Source: JAUWKC01 sp035527845
Lineage (GTDB): Bacteria; Planctomycetota; Phycisphaerae; Sedimentisphaerales; Anaerobacaceae
Direction: 5' to 3'
Assembly: GCA_035527845.1 (NCBI GenBank)
Contig: DATKZT010000007.1
Coordinates: 5,199-69,198 of the forward strand
Length of the DNA: 64,000 nt
Under the pieces are notes generated by a model. That model did no database searches. It saw only the letters and a program-made list of their open reading frames with translations, and was not told the DNA's origin. The translations under genes were made by a program, and so were the position numbers. This document shows positions 51,328 to 61,300 of the stretch, one piece after another; position 1 is the stretch's first letter; the number at the start of each line of letters is the position of its first letter.

Positions 51328-54198
51328 ATGAGAAAGACAATTTGGAAGATTTGGTTAGTTGTGGTGGTGTTAGGCAGCGGGCCGCAGGAAGTTGACGCAA
51401 GGGAGTACCAGACTACTATTCTCGGTACTCTTGGCGGCGACCGCAGTCGCGCGTATTGTATTAACGATCTTGGACAGATTGTGGGAGAATCAACCACTGC
51501 GGAAGGCCACATTCACGCATTCATCTGGGAGAAGGGTGTAATGACGGATCTGGGCGTGTTTGCAGCGGGGCCCGATGGAGTTGAAGTAAGTTGTGCCAAA
51601 AGCATAAATAATCTTGGCAAAGTAGTTGGGCATTCGTCGTACAGCAGTTCGAATGTTGAGCACCCAGCGCGTGCTTTTCTATGGGAAAACGGGCAGATGC
51701 GTGATATAGGTACACTTGGAGGAAACAGTTATGCGACTGCCATCAATAATCAAGGGCAGATAGTTGGTCATTGTGAAGGCGTAGGAAGAGCATTTCTTTG
51801 GCATGATGACGTTATGATGGACATAGGTACTCTTGAAGGAGGACGGACCTATGCTTACCACATTAATGATAATGGACAAGTGGTTGGCGAATCTTATATT
51901 TCAAACGGATACAACGCCTTCTTATGGGATGATGGACAAATAACAAATCTTGGTAGTATCGACAGCTACGGCTCTGTTGCAAGGGGTGTGAATAATCGGG
52001 GCGACATTGTCGGTTCAATAACTCCCAGGGGAAGCTATTTCCGGCAGGAGGCTGCATTGTGGCAAGAGGAAAAGATAACGCCTCTCGGCTATCTGGACGT
52101 CAATGACCCCAGAAGTTACGCTGAAGGAATTAATGAGTCCGGACAGATAGTTGGCAACTCACCCTTAAGACTGGGTCCTTCAAACCCCGTGCATGCTTGT
52201 CTTTGGGAAGATGACATGATTATCGAGCTTCACGCTTTCATTGGGCCGAATTTTCCCTCCAGTCGGGCTTACGGCATCAATAACTCTGGGCAGATAGTTG
52301 GTTATGCTGAGATGCTGGGGTCAGGGGACCAGCGTGCGTTCCTAATGACACCCGTAGCCAGTGTTTATTATGTAGACGGATCTAACGGTAAGGATGAAAA
52401 CGACGGGTTGAGCCTGGAGACCGCTTTTGCAACGATCCAGAGGGCGATCGATGTGGCAAGTAATGGCGATAGTGTCATCGTAGCTCCAGGTACCTATACG
52501 GGCAAGGGCAACAGAGATATAGATTTCCTCGGTAAAGCTATCACCGTGCGCAACACGGACCCAAACGACCCGAACATGGTCGCGGCCACCGTCATCGACT
52601 GCAACGGTACAGAGGGAGAACCTCACAGGGGATTTCATTTTCATAGCGGCGAAGACGAAAACTCGGTTCTGCGGGGTTTCACGATTAGGAATGGCTGGGC
52701 CTTGTACGGTGGTGGCATCTATTGCTATGACAGCCACCCGTACATTGGTAACTGCATAATCAGTCACAACAAGGCCAGCCACGATGGGGGTGGAATCTAC
52801 TGCCAACTAAGCAACTGTACAATCGTCTCCTGCACCGTTACGGAAAACCGCGCCGAAGGCGATTGGACCACCTTTGGGGGCGGCATGTATTTTGAGAAGA
52901 GCTGCCCGACCGTCTCCAACTGTACAATCACGGGCAATTGGAGCCATACGGGGGGTGGATTCTATTGCCGGCAGAGCACGCCGACGGTCACAGGCTCTAC
53001 GATAAGCGGAAACCATGGCGGCGGGATCGCATGTAACGAAAGTACTGACCTTCAAATAAGCAAGTGCACTATGAGCGAGAACTCAGCAATATACGAAGGC
53101 GGTGGGATTTGCTGCTGGAAAGGTAGCGGATTGATTACGCACTGCAAAATCAGTGGGAACAGGGCGGGACATTCCGGTGGCGGGATCCATTGTGAGGAAC
53201 AGACAGGGGTAACCATTATTACTGACTGTGCTGTGAGCGGAAACTTTGCCAAGAAATGGTACGGTGGGGGTGTAAACTGTGAGTTGAGTGCCGTGATAAT
53301 TACTAACTGTACGATTGCCGAAAATTTGAGCCGCGTTGGCGGCGGGGTGCACAGCGATGTGAAAAGCAGTCTTAGTGTGGCAAACTCCATTTTATGGGGT
53401 AACGGGCCGTGGGAAGTAGATGGTGGATTGCCAATGGTAAGGTACTGCGATATCGGCGGCGGTTGGGAAGGGGAAGGCAACATTGACGTTGATCCGTGTT
53501 TTGTTCAGGCAGGGTACTGGGACGCGAATGGGACGCTGGATGATGCGAATGATGACTTCTGGGTTGATGGTGACTATCATCTGCTCGTAAGTTCGCCGTG
53601 TATAAATGCGGGCGATCCGAATTTCGTTGGCGGTCCGAATGAGACAGATATTGACGGTGAGGTGCGTGTATTTGCCGGGCGGGTGGATATGGGGGCGGAT
53701 GAGTTTGTGCCGTCGCTTGAGTGTCAGATGAAGTTTACACCGCAGGTATTCAACACTTGCAGTCAAGGCCCTTGGGCCAAAGCGCACTTTGTGCTTCCGC
53801 CGGAATTCGGCCTTGACGATGTGGATGCCAATAGTCCTCTCATAATCATCGAGCCGGTCATAATTGAAGCCGAGGATGTTAATGCTTTTGTGAATGAAGA
53901 AGGCATGGTTGAGATTCACGCTGCTTTTGACCGTTCGGTGTTCTGCAACATTCTACCGGGCAATCGGGCTATTACGGCGGTTGGCTCGCTGACCAACGGC
54001 CGAAACTTGTACGGGAGACATACAATCAGGATAATCGCCGGCAACCTCAAGTGCCTTGCCGATTTTGCCTCCCATTGGCTGCAAGGCGACTGCGCCGCCC
54101 CGGATTGGTGCGGCGGCTTCGACCTGGACCGCAATTCAAAGATTAATTTCGTCGATTTCGTACTTTACGAGTGTTGCAGCGATAAGAAAGTGGAGTGA
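51328..54198 (+). CDS. Secreted HAF-repeat / beta-helix protein with dockerin-like tail
   Basis: A 956-residue protein from ATG 51328 (GGAAAGGGCGG upstream); longer in-frame starts lack a signal peptide. Signal peptide to about residue 24. HAF-type repeats (about 28-345): seven or so copies of LGTLGG...AxxINNxGQIVG. Then VYYVDGSNGKDENDG and ATIQRAIDVASNGDSVIV open a right-handed beta-helix (about 350-790) rich in GGGIYC rungs. It closes with SPCINAGDPNF and DMGADEF. The C-terminus has CLADFASHWLQGDC and DLDRNSKINFVDFVLY, a dockerin/EF-hand-like calcium loop. Probably a surface or secreted polysaccharide-binding or anchored protein. A TGA follows Glu956, but the same frame continues for 21 codons. 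Confidence 0.88.
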   Translation: MRKTIWKIWLVVVVLGSGPQEVDAREYQTTILGTLGGDRSRAYCINDLGQIVGESTTAEGHIHAFIWEKGVMTDLGVFAAGPDGVEVSCAKSINNLGKVVGHSSYSSSNVEHPARAFLWENGQMRDIGTLGGNSYATAINNQGQIVGHCEGVGRAFLWHDDVMMDIGTLEGGRTYAYHINDNGQVVGESYISNGYNAFLWDDGQITNLGSIDSYGSVARGVNNRGDIVGSITPRGSYFRQEAALWQEEKITPLGYLDVNDPRSYAEGINESGQIVGNSPLRLGPSNPVHACLWEDDMIIELHAFIGPNFPSSRAYGINNSGQIVGYAEMLGSGDQRAFLMTPVASVYYVDGSNGKDENDGLSLETAFATIQRAIDVASNGDSVIVAPGTYTGKGNRDIDFLGKAITVRNTDPNDPNMVAATVIDCNGTEGEPHRGFHFHSGEDENSVLRGFTIRNGWALYGGGIYCYDSHPYIGNCIISHNKASHDGGGIYCQLSNCTIVSCTVTENRAEGDWTTFGGGMYFEKSCPTVSNCTITGNWSHTGGGFYCRQSTPTVTGSTISGNHGGGIACNESTDLQISKCTMSENSAIYEGGGICCWKGSGLITHCKISGNRAGHSGGGIHCEEQTGVTIITDCAVSGNFAKKWYGGGVNCELSAVIITNCTIAENLSRVGGGVHSDVKSSLSVANSILWGNGPWEVDGGLPMVRYCDIGGGWEGEGNIDVDPCFVQAGYWDANGTLDDANDDFWVDGDYHLLVSSPCINAGDPNFVGGPNETDIDGEVRVFAGRVDMGADEFVPSLECQMKFTPQVFNTCSQGPWAKAHFVLPPEFGLDDVDANSPLIIIEPVIIEAEDVNAFVNEEGMVEIHAAFDRSVFCNILPGNRAITAVGSLTNGRNLYGRHTIRIIAGNLKCLADFASHWLQGDCAAPDWCGGFDLDRNSKINFVDFVLYECCSDKKVE

Positions 54199-54808
54199 GA
54201 CCCCAACTTTACAGAGGACGAATGGGAGAAATTCATGGAGGTGGTAAAATCGGAGCTTGAGTGAGAATCATTCGTAAATTATCGCACTTGCCTGTTTATC
54301 CTATGCGGTGCGTTATTTGCCTAAAAAAAGAGCCGCTCCGGCCTTGGGTGCGGTACGGCCTTGGGGCCGGAGGGGCCCGGTTGGGTGTGGGCGTGGGTGC
54401 GGTAACAAAATCATGCCCAGTCGTACAGTCGTACCTGTTCCTTATGGTGCGGAACTGGGCGAGCTAACGGGCACGGGTGTGGATGTCCAGCTACTATATA
54501 GACGCCGTGAACCTCGGAATCGTTACACGCTTTTTCGAAAAAATGCGGCATTTTACAAAAGTTTTACAAATCAGGGCGAATAACGCGGTTTCGTGCACGA
54601 GGCGGCCGGTCGGCAATATGAGGTGCCTCAATTAAGCGGGGCGCGGCGTGTCGGCAAAGCCGTGTCCGGGGTCGCTGCATCAATGACACGAGAGATACAG
54701 CCAATCTTCTTGACGTCAGCGTATGCAATCTGGTATAAATACAAGTGTAAGCCCAAACTTGTGCCTGAAGGTGCGTCGTCGCCGTGGCTGAGCATAAGTC
54801 CGAAGTCT
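54199..54808 (+). other. Intergenic region with an in-frame tail and a promoter
   Basis: Directly after the TGA of the preceding gene the same frame reads DPNFTEDEWEKFMEVVKSEL before a second TGA (54259-54261). Beyond lie GC-rich inverted repeats (CCGGCC/GGCCGG around 54337-54370) and an extended -10 TGGTATAAA (54731-54739). No other gene is supported. Confidence 0.45.
54731..54739 (+). promoter_or_regulatory. Extended -10 element upstream of the LamG-SUMF1-sialidase gene
   Basis: TGGTATAAA predicts a start near 54746, 63 nt before ATG 54809. This supports that start over earlier in-frame codons, which would precede the promoter. Confidence 0.5.
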
Positions 54809-57800
54809 ATGGCGCACCGTGGAGGAAAGGTTGTGTCAGGAGCAGTTTCTTTTCCGAGGAGTCCCATACCGGCAAGAAAGGCTGTGCTGGCGTGGTTTGC
54901 TCTGGTCGTCAGTTTGACGGCCTGTGCCGGCGCAGACACTCTGTTCCACTGGCGTTTTGACGGGCCTTTCGGACAGACGCTTGCCTATGAGACCGATATT
55001 GCCGGAGGCGTTACAGTAAGGAGGTTCGAGGACTCCGGCCTTGGAGGCGGCTCACCTTATGATATCAGGTACGGCGTGCCCAATCCCTGGTACAATGTCA
55101 GCGGAACATCGGCTGATTTTCTCAATGACCCTTTGGATAACGACCCGGGAGTGGGTCTGTTCGCGGCGGATCAAGGTGTGAACGGGCCGCTCGACCTGAG
55201 CACGCTGAGCGAGGTCACCATTGAGGCGTTCGTATGTCCCTACGCTCTGCGTCAATCCGTGATTATCAGGAAATACAGCGGAAGCGGTTACGACGGCGTG
55301 TACTATATTGATACAAGGCCAGACGGCGAGTTTGGTGTGAGATTGGCAGGCAACGGCGAGGACACCGGCGACAGTGGGGCCGTATGCAATGACCTCACCT
55401 ACGAGGAGAACGAATGGTACCACGTTGCGCTGGTGTGGAACGGAAGTGCCATAAGGTTTTATGTCAACGGCGTGCAGTCGCAGGATTTAAGCGGCAGCTC
55501 CGAAGTGGCTTTCAGCGGGCCGATCGGCGACTCCGACAGGGCGCTGGGCATCGGCTGCATCGTTCGTGACAACCTGGAGCCTCCGGGCAATTCGGGACAG
55601 TTCTTTTGCGGCCGAATCGACGAGATTCGAATCACCGACCAGGTGTGGTATCCGAGCGAGTTCTGCTGCGACACTACGCTGGCGCGGGAGCCGAGGCCTG
55701 ATAACTACGCGCAGGATGTGCATCCGGCTACTGAACTGAGGTGGTCGCCGGGAGATGATGCGAGCTCGCACGATGTCTACTTCGGGACCGACTTCGATGA
55801 TGTGAATGACGGCGCCGGCGGGACGTTCATCGGCAATCAGGAGCCGAACATATTTGACCCGTGCGGCCTTCTTGAATTGGGTGTCACCTATTACTGGCGG
55901 ATTGATGAGGTGAATGATACCGCGGTGAAAGGGCATGTTTGGCGGTTTACGGTCGCTGACGGAAAGGCGTCGAATCCGAGCCCGGCTCCGGGTGACGCGA
56001 GCGTGCCCTCTGATGCGAACCTCATCTGGACGCCGGGTGTTGCGGCAAGCCACCACGATGTGTATCTGGGTACGAACTTCGACGATGTAAACGATGCGGC
56101 GGACCCGAACACCTACCCCGGCAGGGGGCGGCTGGATGCCAACAGCTACAATCCACCCGGCGACCTTGCTCTGAACGTGACTTATTACTGGCGTGTCGAT
56201 GAGGTCAGTGACACGACGTTCGTTAAGGGTGATGTTTGGAGCTTCACGGTTGGCGAAATCCTTACGAACTCGCTGGGCATGGAATTCGTTCGTATTGAGC
56301 CGGGCAGCTTTGTTATGGGTTCGGAGGACGGCGACTTCGACGAGGTACCCGTGCACAACGCTGCTGTAAGCCAGCCGTTCTATATGAGCAGATATGAGGT
56401 GACCAACGCACAGTACGAGCAGTTCAATCCAAGCCATGCGCTCATCGACCACCGTGGTTTCTCGCACCAGCCCGGTGAGGCGGTGATTTTCGTAAGCTGG
56501 GAGGACGCCAATGCCTTTTGTGATTGGCTTTCGCAGGCCGAAGGGTTGCCTTATCGACTGCCTACCGAAGCGGAGTGGGAATACGCCTGCCGGGCGGGCA
56601 CAACCACTAAGTACTACACAGGTGACACGCTGCCTGGCGAATATGAAAACCATCAGGAGGAAACATGGGGACCTTATCCTGTGCCTTTATTTGTTGGTCA
56701 GACGTCGGCCAATCCGTGGGGACTTTATGACATGCACGGCAATGTGGAGGAATGGTGTTACGACTGGTACGGCCCATACGAGGCGGGGGCGCAAATTGAT
56801 CCGGTAGGGCGGGTGGATGGTGACTTTCGGGTGAGCCGGGGCGGCAGCCACTCCACGGAAGTTTATTATTTGCGCTCGGCCAATCGCATGGGGACGCTGC
56901 CGCAGGACAAGCACTGGATGATTGGCTTTAGGCCGGTAATCGGCGCGCCGCCCATAACCGAGCCGCTGCCGGAGCCTGGCCCCCAACTCTACCAAATCGA
57001 TGTCAACCAGGCGGTACCGCCGGACATCAACGATGGACCCGACCCGAACGTGCCTTACTTTGACGGGCCGCGGACATACGTGAAGATCCCGCCGGGCTCC
57101 GAGGGCCCCCTGTTCTCGAACCACAATCATGACCCGGGATTTACCCAATGCCCGAACGGTGATTTGTTGGCCATCTGGTACACCTGTATGCGTGAGCCGG
57201 GGCGCGAGCTGGCGGTGGCGATCAGTCGCCTGCGTTATGGGCAGAATGAATGGGAGGCGGCCTCGCCCTTCTGGGATGGACCCGACCGAAACGACCACTG
57301 CCCTGCGATGTGGACGGATGAGACCGGCAAGATTTATCAGTTTGCGGGCCTTGCCGACGCCGCGACCTGGGGCGGACTGGCGATAATCACGAGGACCTCC
57401 ACCGATAATGGTGTCACCTGGTCGAAAGCAAGGGTGATTGCGCCGGAGCACACCTACGAGCACATGCCTGTTGAGTCGGTGTTTAGAGCGAGTGACGGCG
57501 CTATACTGCTGCCGCTGGATAAGAATCCAGGGTCGCACGTGCTGCTGAGTTATGACGATGGGTGGACGTGGTCTGAACCGGGCGGGCGCATCTACGGGAT
57601 TCACGCGGGCGTGGTGCAGCTCAGCGACACACGGCTGCTTGCGCTCGGGCGGGGTGACGATATCGATGGCAGGATGCCGCAGAGCGTCTCTTCGGATATG
57701 GGGCTGACGTGGACGTACTCGGCGAGCGAGTTTCCGCCCATCGGCGGAGGCCAGCGATTGATCCTGCAGCGACTGCGGGAGGGGCCGATTCTATTCATAT

Positions 57801-59491
57801 CTTTCACGGGCTCCGCGGGCATGGTCATAGACGGTCAGCAGGTGTACGGGATGTTCGCGGCCCTGTCGTATGACGAGTGTCAAACCTGGCCGATCAGGAA
57901 GCTGCTCACCGCCGGCGGCCCCGCACAGGAGTGGGATGGGGGCGGCAATACGCACTGGTTCGTTATGGATGAAACCCACGCCGAACCGAAGGGGTATCTG
58001 GCGTGCATTCAGACGCCCGACGGTGTGATACAGTTGATTTCAAGCGCCCTGCATTACCGCTTCAATCTCGCGTGGCTCGAACACAAAGACTTTCTTTTAG
58101 TGGATGATTTCGAAGGCTACACGGACATCGGCGGCAGCAACCCCATATACAACACCTGGCAGGACAGTAACTCGGATCCGAGTAACGGTGCGCAAATCGC
58201 GCTCGAAACGGGGATTGCCCGCGGCGCCAAGGCGATGAGGATTGAGTACGACGGCTCATCGGCCTATTGTCAGACGAGCAGAAATTGTGTGGGCCGGGAC
58301 TGGACCGACAAGGACAGCAAGGCGCTGTCGTTGTGGTTTTACGGCCAGCCTGACAATAACGCCGACGACCACATGTACGTGGTGCTGAAAGACACAAACG
58401 GCGTCGGTGAAACCGTGACATACGACGGCGAGCCAAATGACGTGCAGCAAGAAAACTGGCACGAATGGAACGTTGATCTGGAGGACTTCAATAGCGCCGG
58501 CGTGGACTTGACGGATGTAAACACCATCGCCATTGGGATAAACAGCAGTTCCTATGGTATGCTGTATGTGGACGACATAAGGCTGTATCCGCCCCGATGC
58601 CTTGCCGAGTTCGGACCGGTCGGCGATGTCACCGGTGACTGTGTTGTCAACAACGATGACCTTGGCGAAATGGCGGCGGTATGGCTCGAGAGCGAGGGGC
58701 TTGCTTCGGGAGTTAACCCCGACCCCAACGGGTTGCGGCTGTGGTATAGGTTCGATGAAAGCAGCGGCTACGCGGTCCTCGACTCCTCCGGACGCGGATA
58801 CAACGGGGACCTGGCAGGACCCGAAAGCGGCTGGGACCCCTGCCAAGGCTACCACGGAGGCTGTCGCCTCTTCAGTGACGATACGGCGGTCACCGTCCCG
58901 ACCGCAGTCCTCAGTGAGGTTAACGAGGGAGTGACCTTTGCCGTCTGGCTGAAAGACGCCTATCGGGCGGATTCGGATAATGTGGTCTTCGAGACGGGGA
59001 CCGGCGACTTCTTTCTGAGGGCCGATGTCGCCGATACGAGCGACAACATATACTGGCGCGCAGGGTACGGCGCCGACGACGAGCTGCTGTGGTACAGCGA
59101 TGACTATTCGGACTGGATGGACGCATGGAGCCATTATGCTTTTGTCAAGGATGCCGGGCAGGGGATAATGCGGATATACCACAACGGCTCTCTCGTGGCG
59201 CAGAAAGAGGATGCCTCGAATACTTTAGCCGGTGTGCGGAACGCGCCGTTCGACATAGGCGCAGTCATTTCTCACGTCAACGACTTCATCGGCCGAATGG
59301 ACGACTTCAAGGTCTATGACTATGCCCTTTCGCAAGCCGAGATAGTGGGTGCAGCCACCGGCGGGGGTAATCTTTTTATTCCGCTGCCCGCGCCGGCGCT
59401 CGACCTGTACAAAGACGGTAAAATCGATTTTAGAGATTATGCGAAACTGGCCGCCGACTGGCTCAACGAAAAACTGTGGCCCACACAATAG
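54809..59491 (+). CDS. Secreted LamG / SUMF1 / sialidase-like / dockerin multidomain protein
   Basis: A 1560-residue protein from ATG 54809 (signal helix VLAWFALVVSLTACAGA about 31-47). Modules in order: LamG-like lectin domain (about 41-290, with TIEAFVCPYALRQS); two Fn3-like linkers (about 294-387 and 389-480, both with HDVYxGTxFDDVND); FGE/SUMF1-type domain (about 486-714, NSLGMEFVRIEPGSFVMGS, YRLPTEAEWEYACRAGT, DMHGNVEEWCYDWYG); sialidase-like propeller (about 750-1090, STDNGVTWSKARV, SYDDGWTWSEPGG); carbohydrate-binding-like domain (about 1097-1264); dockerin-like repeat (GDVTGDCVVNNDDL); second LamG (about 1309-1514); final dockerin-like repeat (DLYKDGKIDFRDYAKLAADW). Probably a secreted glycan-active or glycan-binding protein. 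The SUMF1 part is usually non-catalytic in such fusions. Confidence 0.88.
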   Translation: MAHRGGKVVSGAVSFPRSPIPARKAVLAWFALVVSLTACAGADTLFHWRFDGPFGQTLAYETDIAGGVTVRRFEDSGLGGGSPYDIRYGVPNPWYNVSGTSADFLNDPLDNDPGVGLFAADQGVNGPLDLSTLSEVTIEAFVCPYALRQSVIIRKYSGSGYDGVYYIDTRPDGEFGVRLAGNGEDTGDSGAVCNDLTYEENEWYHVALVWNGSAIRFYVNGVQSQDLSGSSEVAFSGPIGDSDRALGIGCIVRDNLEPPGNSGQFFCGRIDEIRITDQVWYPSEFCCDTTLAREPRPDNYAQDVHPATELRWSPGDDASSHDVYFGTDFDDVNDGAGGTFIGNQEPNIFDPCGLLELGVTYYWRIDEVNDTAVKGHVWRFTVADGKASNPSPAPGDASVPSDANLIWTPGVAASHHDVYLGTNFDDVNDAADPNTYPGRGRLDANSYNPPGDLALNVTYYWRVDEVSDTTFVKGDVWSFTVGEILTNSLGMEFVRIEPGSFVMGSEDGDFDEVPVHNAAVSQPFYMSRYEVTNAQYEQFNPSHALIDHRGFSHQPGEAVIFVSWEDANAFCDWLSQAEGLPYRLPTEAEWEYACRAGTTTKYYTGDTLPGEYENHQEETWGPYPVPLFVGQTSANPWGLYDMHGNVEEWCYDWYGPYEAGAQIDPVGRVDGDFRVSRGGSHSTEVYYLRSANRMGTLPQDKHWMIGFRPVIGAPPITEPLPEPGPQLYQIDVNQAVPPDINDGPDPNVPYFDGPRTYVKIPPGSEGPLFSNHNHDPGFTQCPNGDLLAIWYTCMREPGRELAVAISRLRYGQNEWEAASPFWDGPDRNDHCPAMWTDETGKIYQFAGLADAATWGGLAIITRTSTDNGVTWSKARVIAPEHTYEHMPVESVFRASDGAILLPLDKNPGSHVLLSYDDGWTWSEPGGRIYGIHAGVVQLSDTRLLALGRGDDIDGRMPQSVSSDMGLTWTYSASEFPPIGGGQRLILQRLREGPILFISFTGSAGMVIDGQQVYGMFAALSYDECQTWPIRKLLTAGGPAQEWDGGGNTHWFVMDETHAEPKGYLACIQTPDGVIQLISSALHYRFNLAWLEHKDFLLVDDFEGYTDIGGSNPIYNTWQDSNSDPSNGAQIALETGIARGAKAMRIEYDGSSAYCQTSRNCVGRDWTDKDSKALSLWFYGQPDNNADDHMYVVLKDTNGVGETVTYDGEPNDVQQENWHEWNVDLEDFNSAGVDLTDVNTIAIGINSSSYGMLYVDDIRLYPPRCLAEFGPVGDVTGDCVVNNDDLGEMAAVWLESEGLASGVNPDPNGLRLWYRFDESSGYAVLDSSGRGYNGDLAGPESGWDPCQGYHGGCRLFSDDTAVTVPTAVLSEVNEGVTFAVWLKDAYRADSDNVVFETGTGDFFLRADVADTSDNIYWRAGYGADDELLWYSDDYSDWMDAWSHYAFVKDAGQGIMRIYHNGSLVAQKEDASNTLAGVRNAPFDIGAVISHVNDFIGRMDDFKVYDYALSQAEIVGAATGGGNLFIPLPAPALDLYKDGKIDFRDYAKLAADWLNEKLWPTQ

Positions 59492-59699
59492 CCGCCGGCA
59501 GGGGGGGCAGGCCTCCATCGGCAGCGAGCCTCACGCTAATACTTTTCTGAGCAGAGCTGTTGAAAAGGTCTGATCCGACGCGGCTGTATCGTTGCGCTCG
59601 TCGGCAGTTGCCGCTCCCATTCATTCAGGCCGGCCGGCGACCATAATTACCATTAAAAACACATTAGTCAACACTTATACCACCAATCCACCGCTTGTC

Positions 59700-60400
59700 T
59701 GCCGGAAGCGGATTTGTGTGGTCCCCGGCTTGGGGATTTCATGAAGCTCACCCGTAGGGATCTCCGCTCCGCTTCGAGTTTGTTCCGGCTTGGCGACCCC
59801 CGGAGGGGCGACAAATTGGGTTTGATCGGTCCCCGGCTTGAGGATTTCATGAAGCTCACCCGTAGGGATCTCCGCTCCGCTTCGAGTTCGATTGGCTTTG
59901 CTTTGGGTTTGTTTGGGTTTGCTCTGATTTCGGGCGAAAGCGGTTTTCTTGCGTAAGCCCTTTCCATGAAAGAAGTTGGAGCGATTTTAGGCTTTTTGGG
60001 AGATGGGGTTTGCTTTGGCTTTGATTGGGTTTGTTTGGGTTTGTTTGGGTTTGCTTTTTGGTCCTGCCGAAGGGTCTTCATTTTCGTAAGTCTTTGTGGG
60101 GACTGGGTTTGCGTTGATTTTGGCTGTTTTCGGAATTGGGTTTGTTTTGCACAAAAAGGTGAATTTGTAGAGGATATTCGACACTTGTCGAGTGGGTTGG
60201 AGGCCATAAACAATCCGATTCTGGATGCTTGATGCTCGATTCTGGATGCCTGATGCTTGGTCATATCGGGCTGTTGTGGCAAGATGGGTAATCCCGGCGA
60301 GATAGGTGCCTTATAGGCAGGCTTATCTAATTTACGATTTACGATTTCAGATTTGGTGTTTAAGACGGATTGGGCTTGGGTAGCCATGGTAAGATCCGCA
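59700..60400 (+). repeat. Low-complexity repeat family, copy 2, with internal duplications
   Basis: A ~60-bp direct repeat (GTCCCCGGCTTG, then GGATTTCATGAAGCTCACCC) occurs at about 59721-59780 and 59829-59889 (period 108 bp). Next come AAATTGGGTTTG and TTTGGGTTTG reiterations, CATGAAAGAAGTTGGAGCG, GGTGAATTTGTAGAGGAT (about 60158-60175), a 21-bp tandem repeat (60217-60237 and 60238-60258), and ATTTACGATTTCAGATTTGG. This is the same order of segments as copy 1 at 18.7-19.1 kb. Confidence 0.75.
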
Positions 60401-60535
60401 GTTTTCAGGGGTCAGGGGTCAGTTTTCAGTATTTAGTATTCAGTCCGCCGGCGGGCGGGTTATGTTTGCCATTTGCGGCCCCTAAGGGACAGGCAAATAC
60501 GAGGGGTATTTTAACATAGTCTTGAGCAAAAGTCA
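60400..60535. other. Short intergenic repeats, no gene
   Basis: GGGGTCAGGGGTCAG and CAGTATTTAGTATTCAG direct repeats (60407-60443), of a type common in repeat-rich genomes. Confidence 0.4.
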
Positions 60536-60570
60536 ACGAAAAACGGCCAAAAAAGCACTTTTTTGGCCGC
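60536..60570 (-). terminator. Intrinsic terminator of the restriction-modification unit
   Basis: Perfect 12-bp arms CGGCCAAAAAAG (60544-60555) / CTTTTTTGGCCG (60558-60569). Read on the minus strand it is followed by TTTTTCG. It lies 29 bp after the nuclease stop. Confidence 0.85.
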
Positions 60571-60598
60571 CACCTTTGGCACGGCTTGTTTAGTGTTT

Positions 60599-61297
60599 CT
60601 AGTTTGTAGTTTGTTCATGCCGTCGTAAGAAAACAAGCAGAAGGTGATAAACCAGAAGTTCACGATTGACCGTTGGCCTGTTGTGGCGAGTTTGGTAACA
60701 CTGATCAATATTATCAAGGTTGGCTTTTTGCCATTGGCCGCCTTTTATAAGGCCAACTTCTTTCTTGTTTCTTCTCATATCATCACAGATTTTCCTTGCC
60801 CAGTAATCGCAATCGTCAGATTGAACATACCCCAGCATACCTGCTGTATCGTCGCCTGCTGCGTAATTACCCGCAATGAATTCTCCGAGTCCTTCCTTAC
60901 CAAGGTATTTGCCAACAGTAAATCCCGGCTTTCGCAAACGCTTCGCCTCAAATCTCAAAAACTCCTGGGGCTTCCTACCTGTCAATATACAAACAATATC
61001 TACCCTCGGTCTGTTCTTACCCTTTTTTCCATTTGTGTTCTCACGTAATTCCTCTTGCACATAAAAATGGCTTGTCCAGTTAGGAGAACAAAGACTGTTA
61101 ATATACTCATTCGTATATTTTGTAAGCTCTCCGGTTATATGTTCCTCCGCCGTATCAGAGTAGTCATCATTACCTGCAATCAGGCTTTGGTGACCGGCAA
61201 CAATCAGATATAAAGCATCGCGATGAAGAGCAGCTTTATACTCGCTGTTATCATCAGATTGATCAATATTGAACGTGTGCTGCCCCGAGATTGCCAT
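60599..61297 (-). CDS. PD-(D/E)xK nuclease-like protein, probable restriction partner
   Basis: A 232-residue protein. The segment PRVDIVCILTGRKP followed by LRFEAKRL gives D100, E117 and K119 in the D-(x)n-ExK arrangement of PD-(D/E)xK nucleases, with an upstream acidic EEHITGEL helix (about 51-58). The gene begins 3 nt after the methylase stop, so it is translationally coupled, and the two probably form one restriction-modification system. It is AT-richer than the neighbouring chromosome. I did not recognise a named family. A DNA-repair or modification-dependent nuclease is the alternative. Confidence 0.7.
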   Translation of the reverse strand: MAISGQHTFNIDQSDDNSEYKAALHRDALYLIVAGHQSLIAGNDDYSDTAEEHITGELTKYTNEYINSLCSPNWTSHFYVQEELRENTNGKKGKNRPRVDIVCILTGRKPQEFLRFEAKRLRKPGFTVGKYLGKEGLGEFIAGNYAAGDDTAGMLGYVQSDDCDYWARKICDDMRRNKKEVGLIKGGQWQKANLDNIDQCYQTRHNRPTVNRELLVYHLLLVFLRRHEQTTN

Positions 61298-61300
61298 AGA

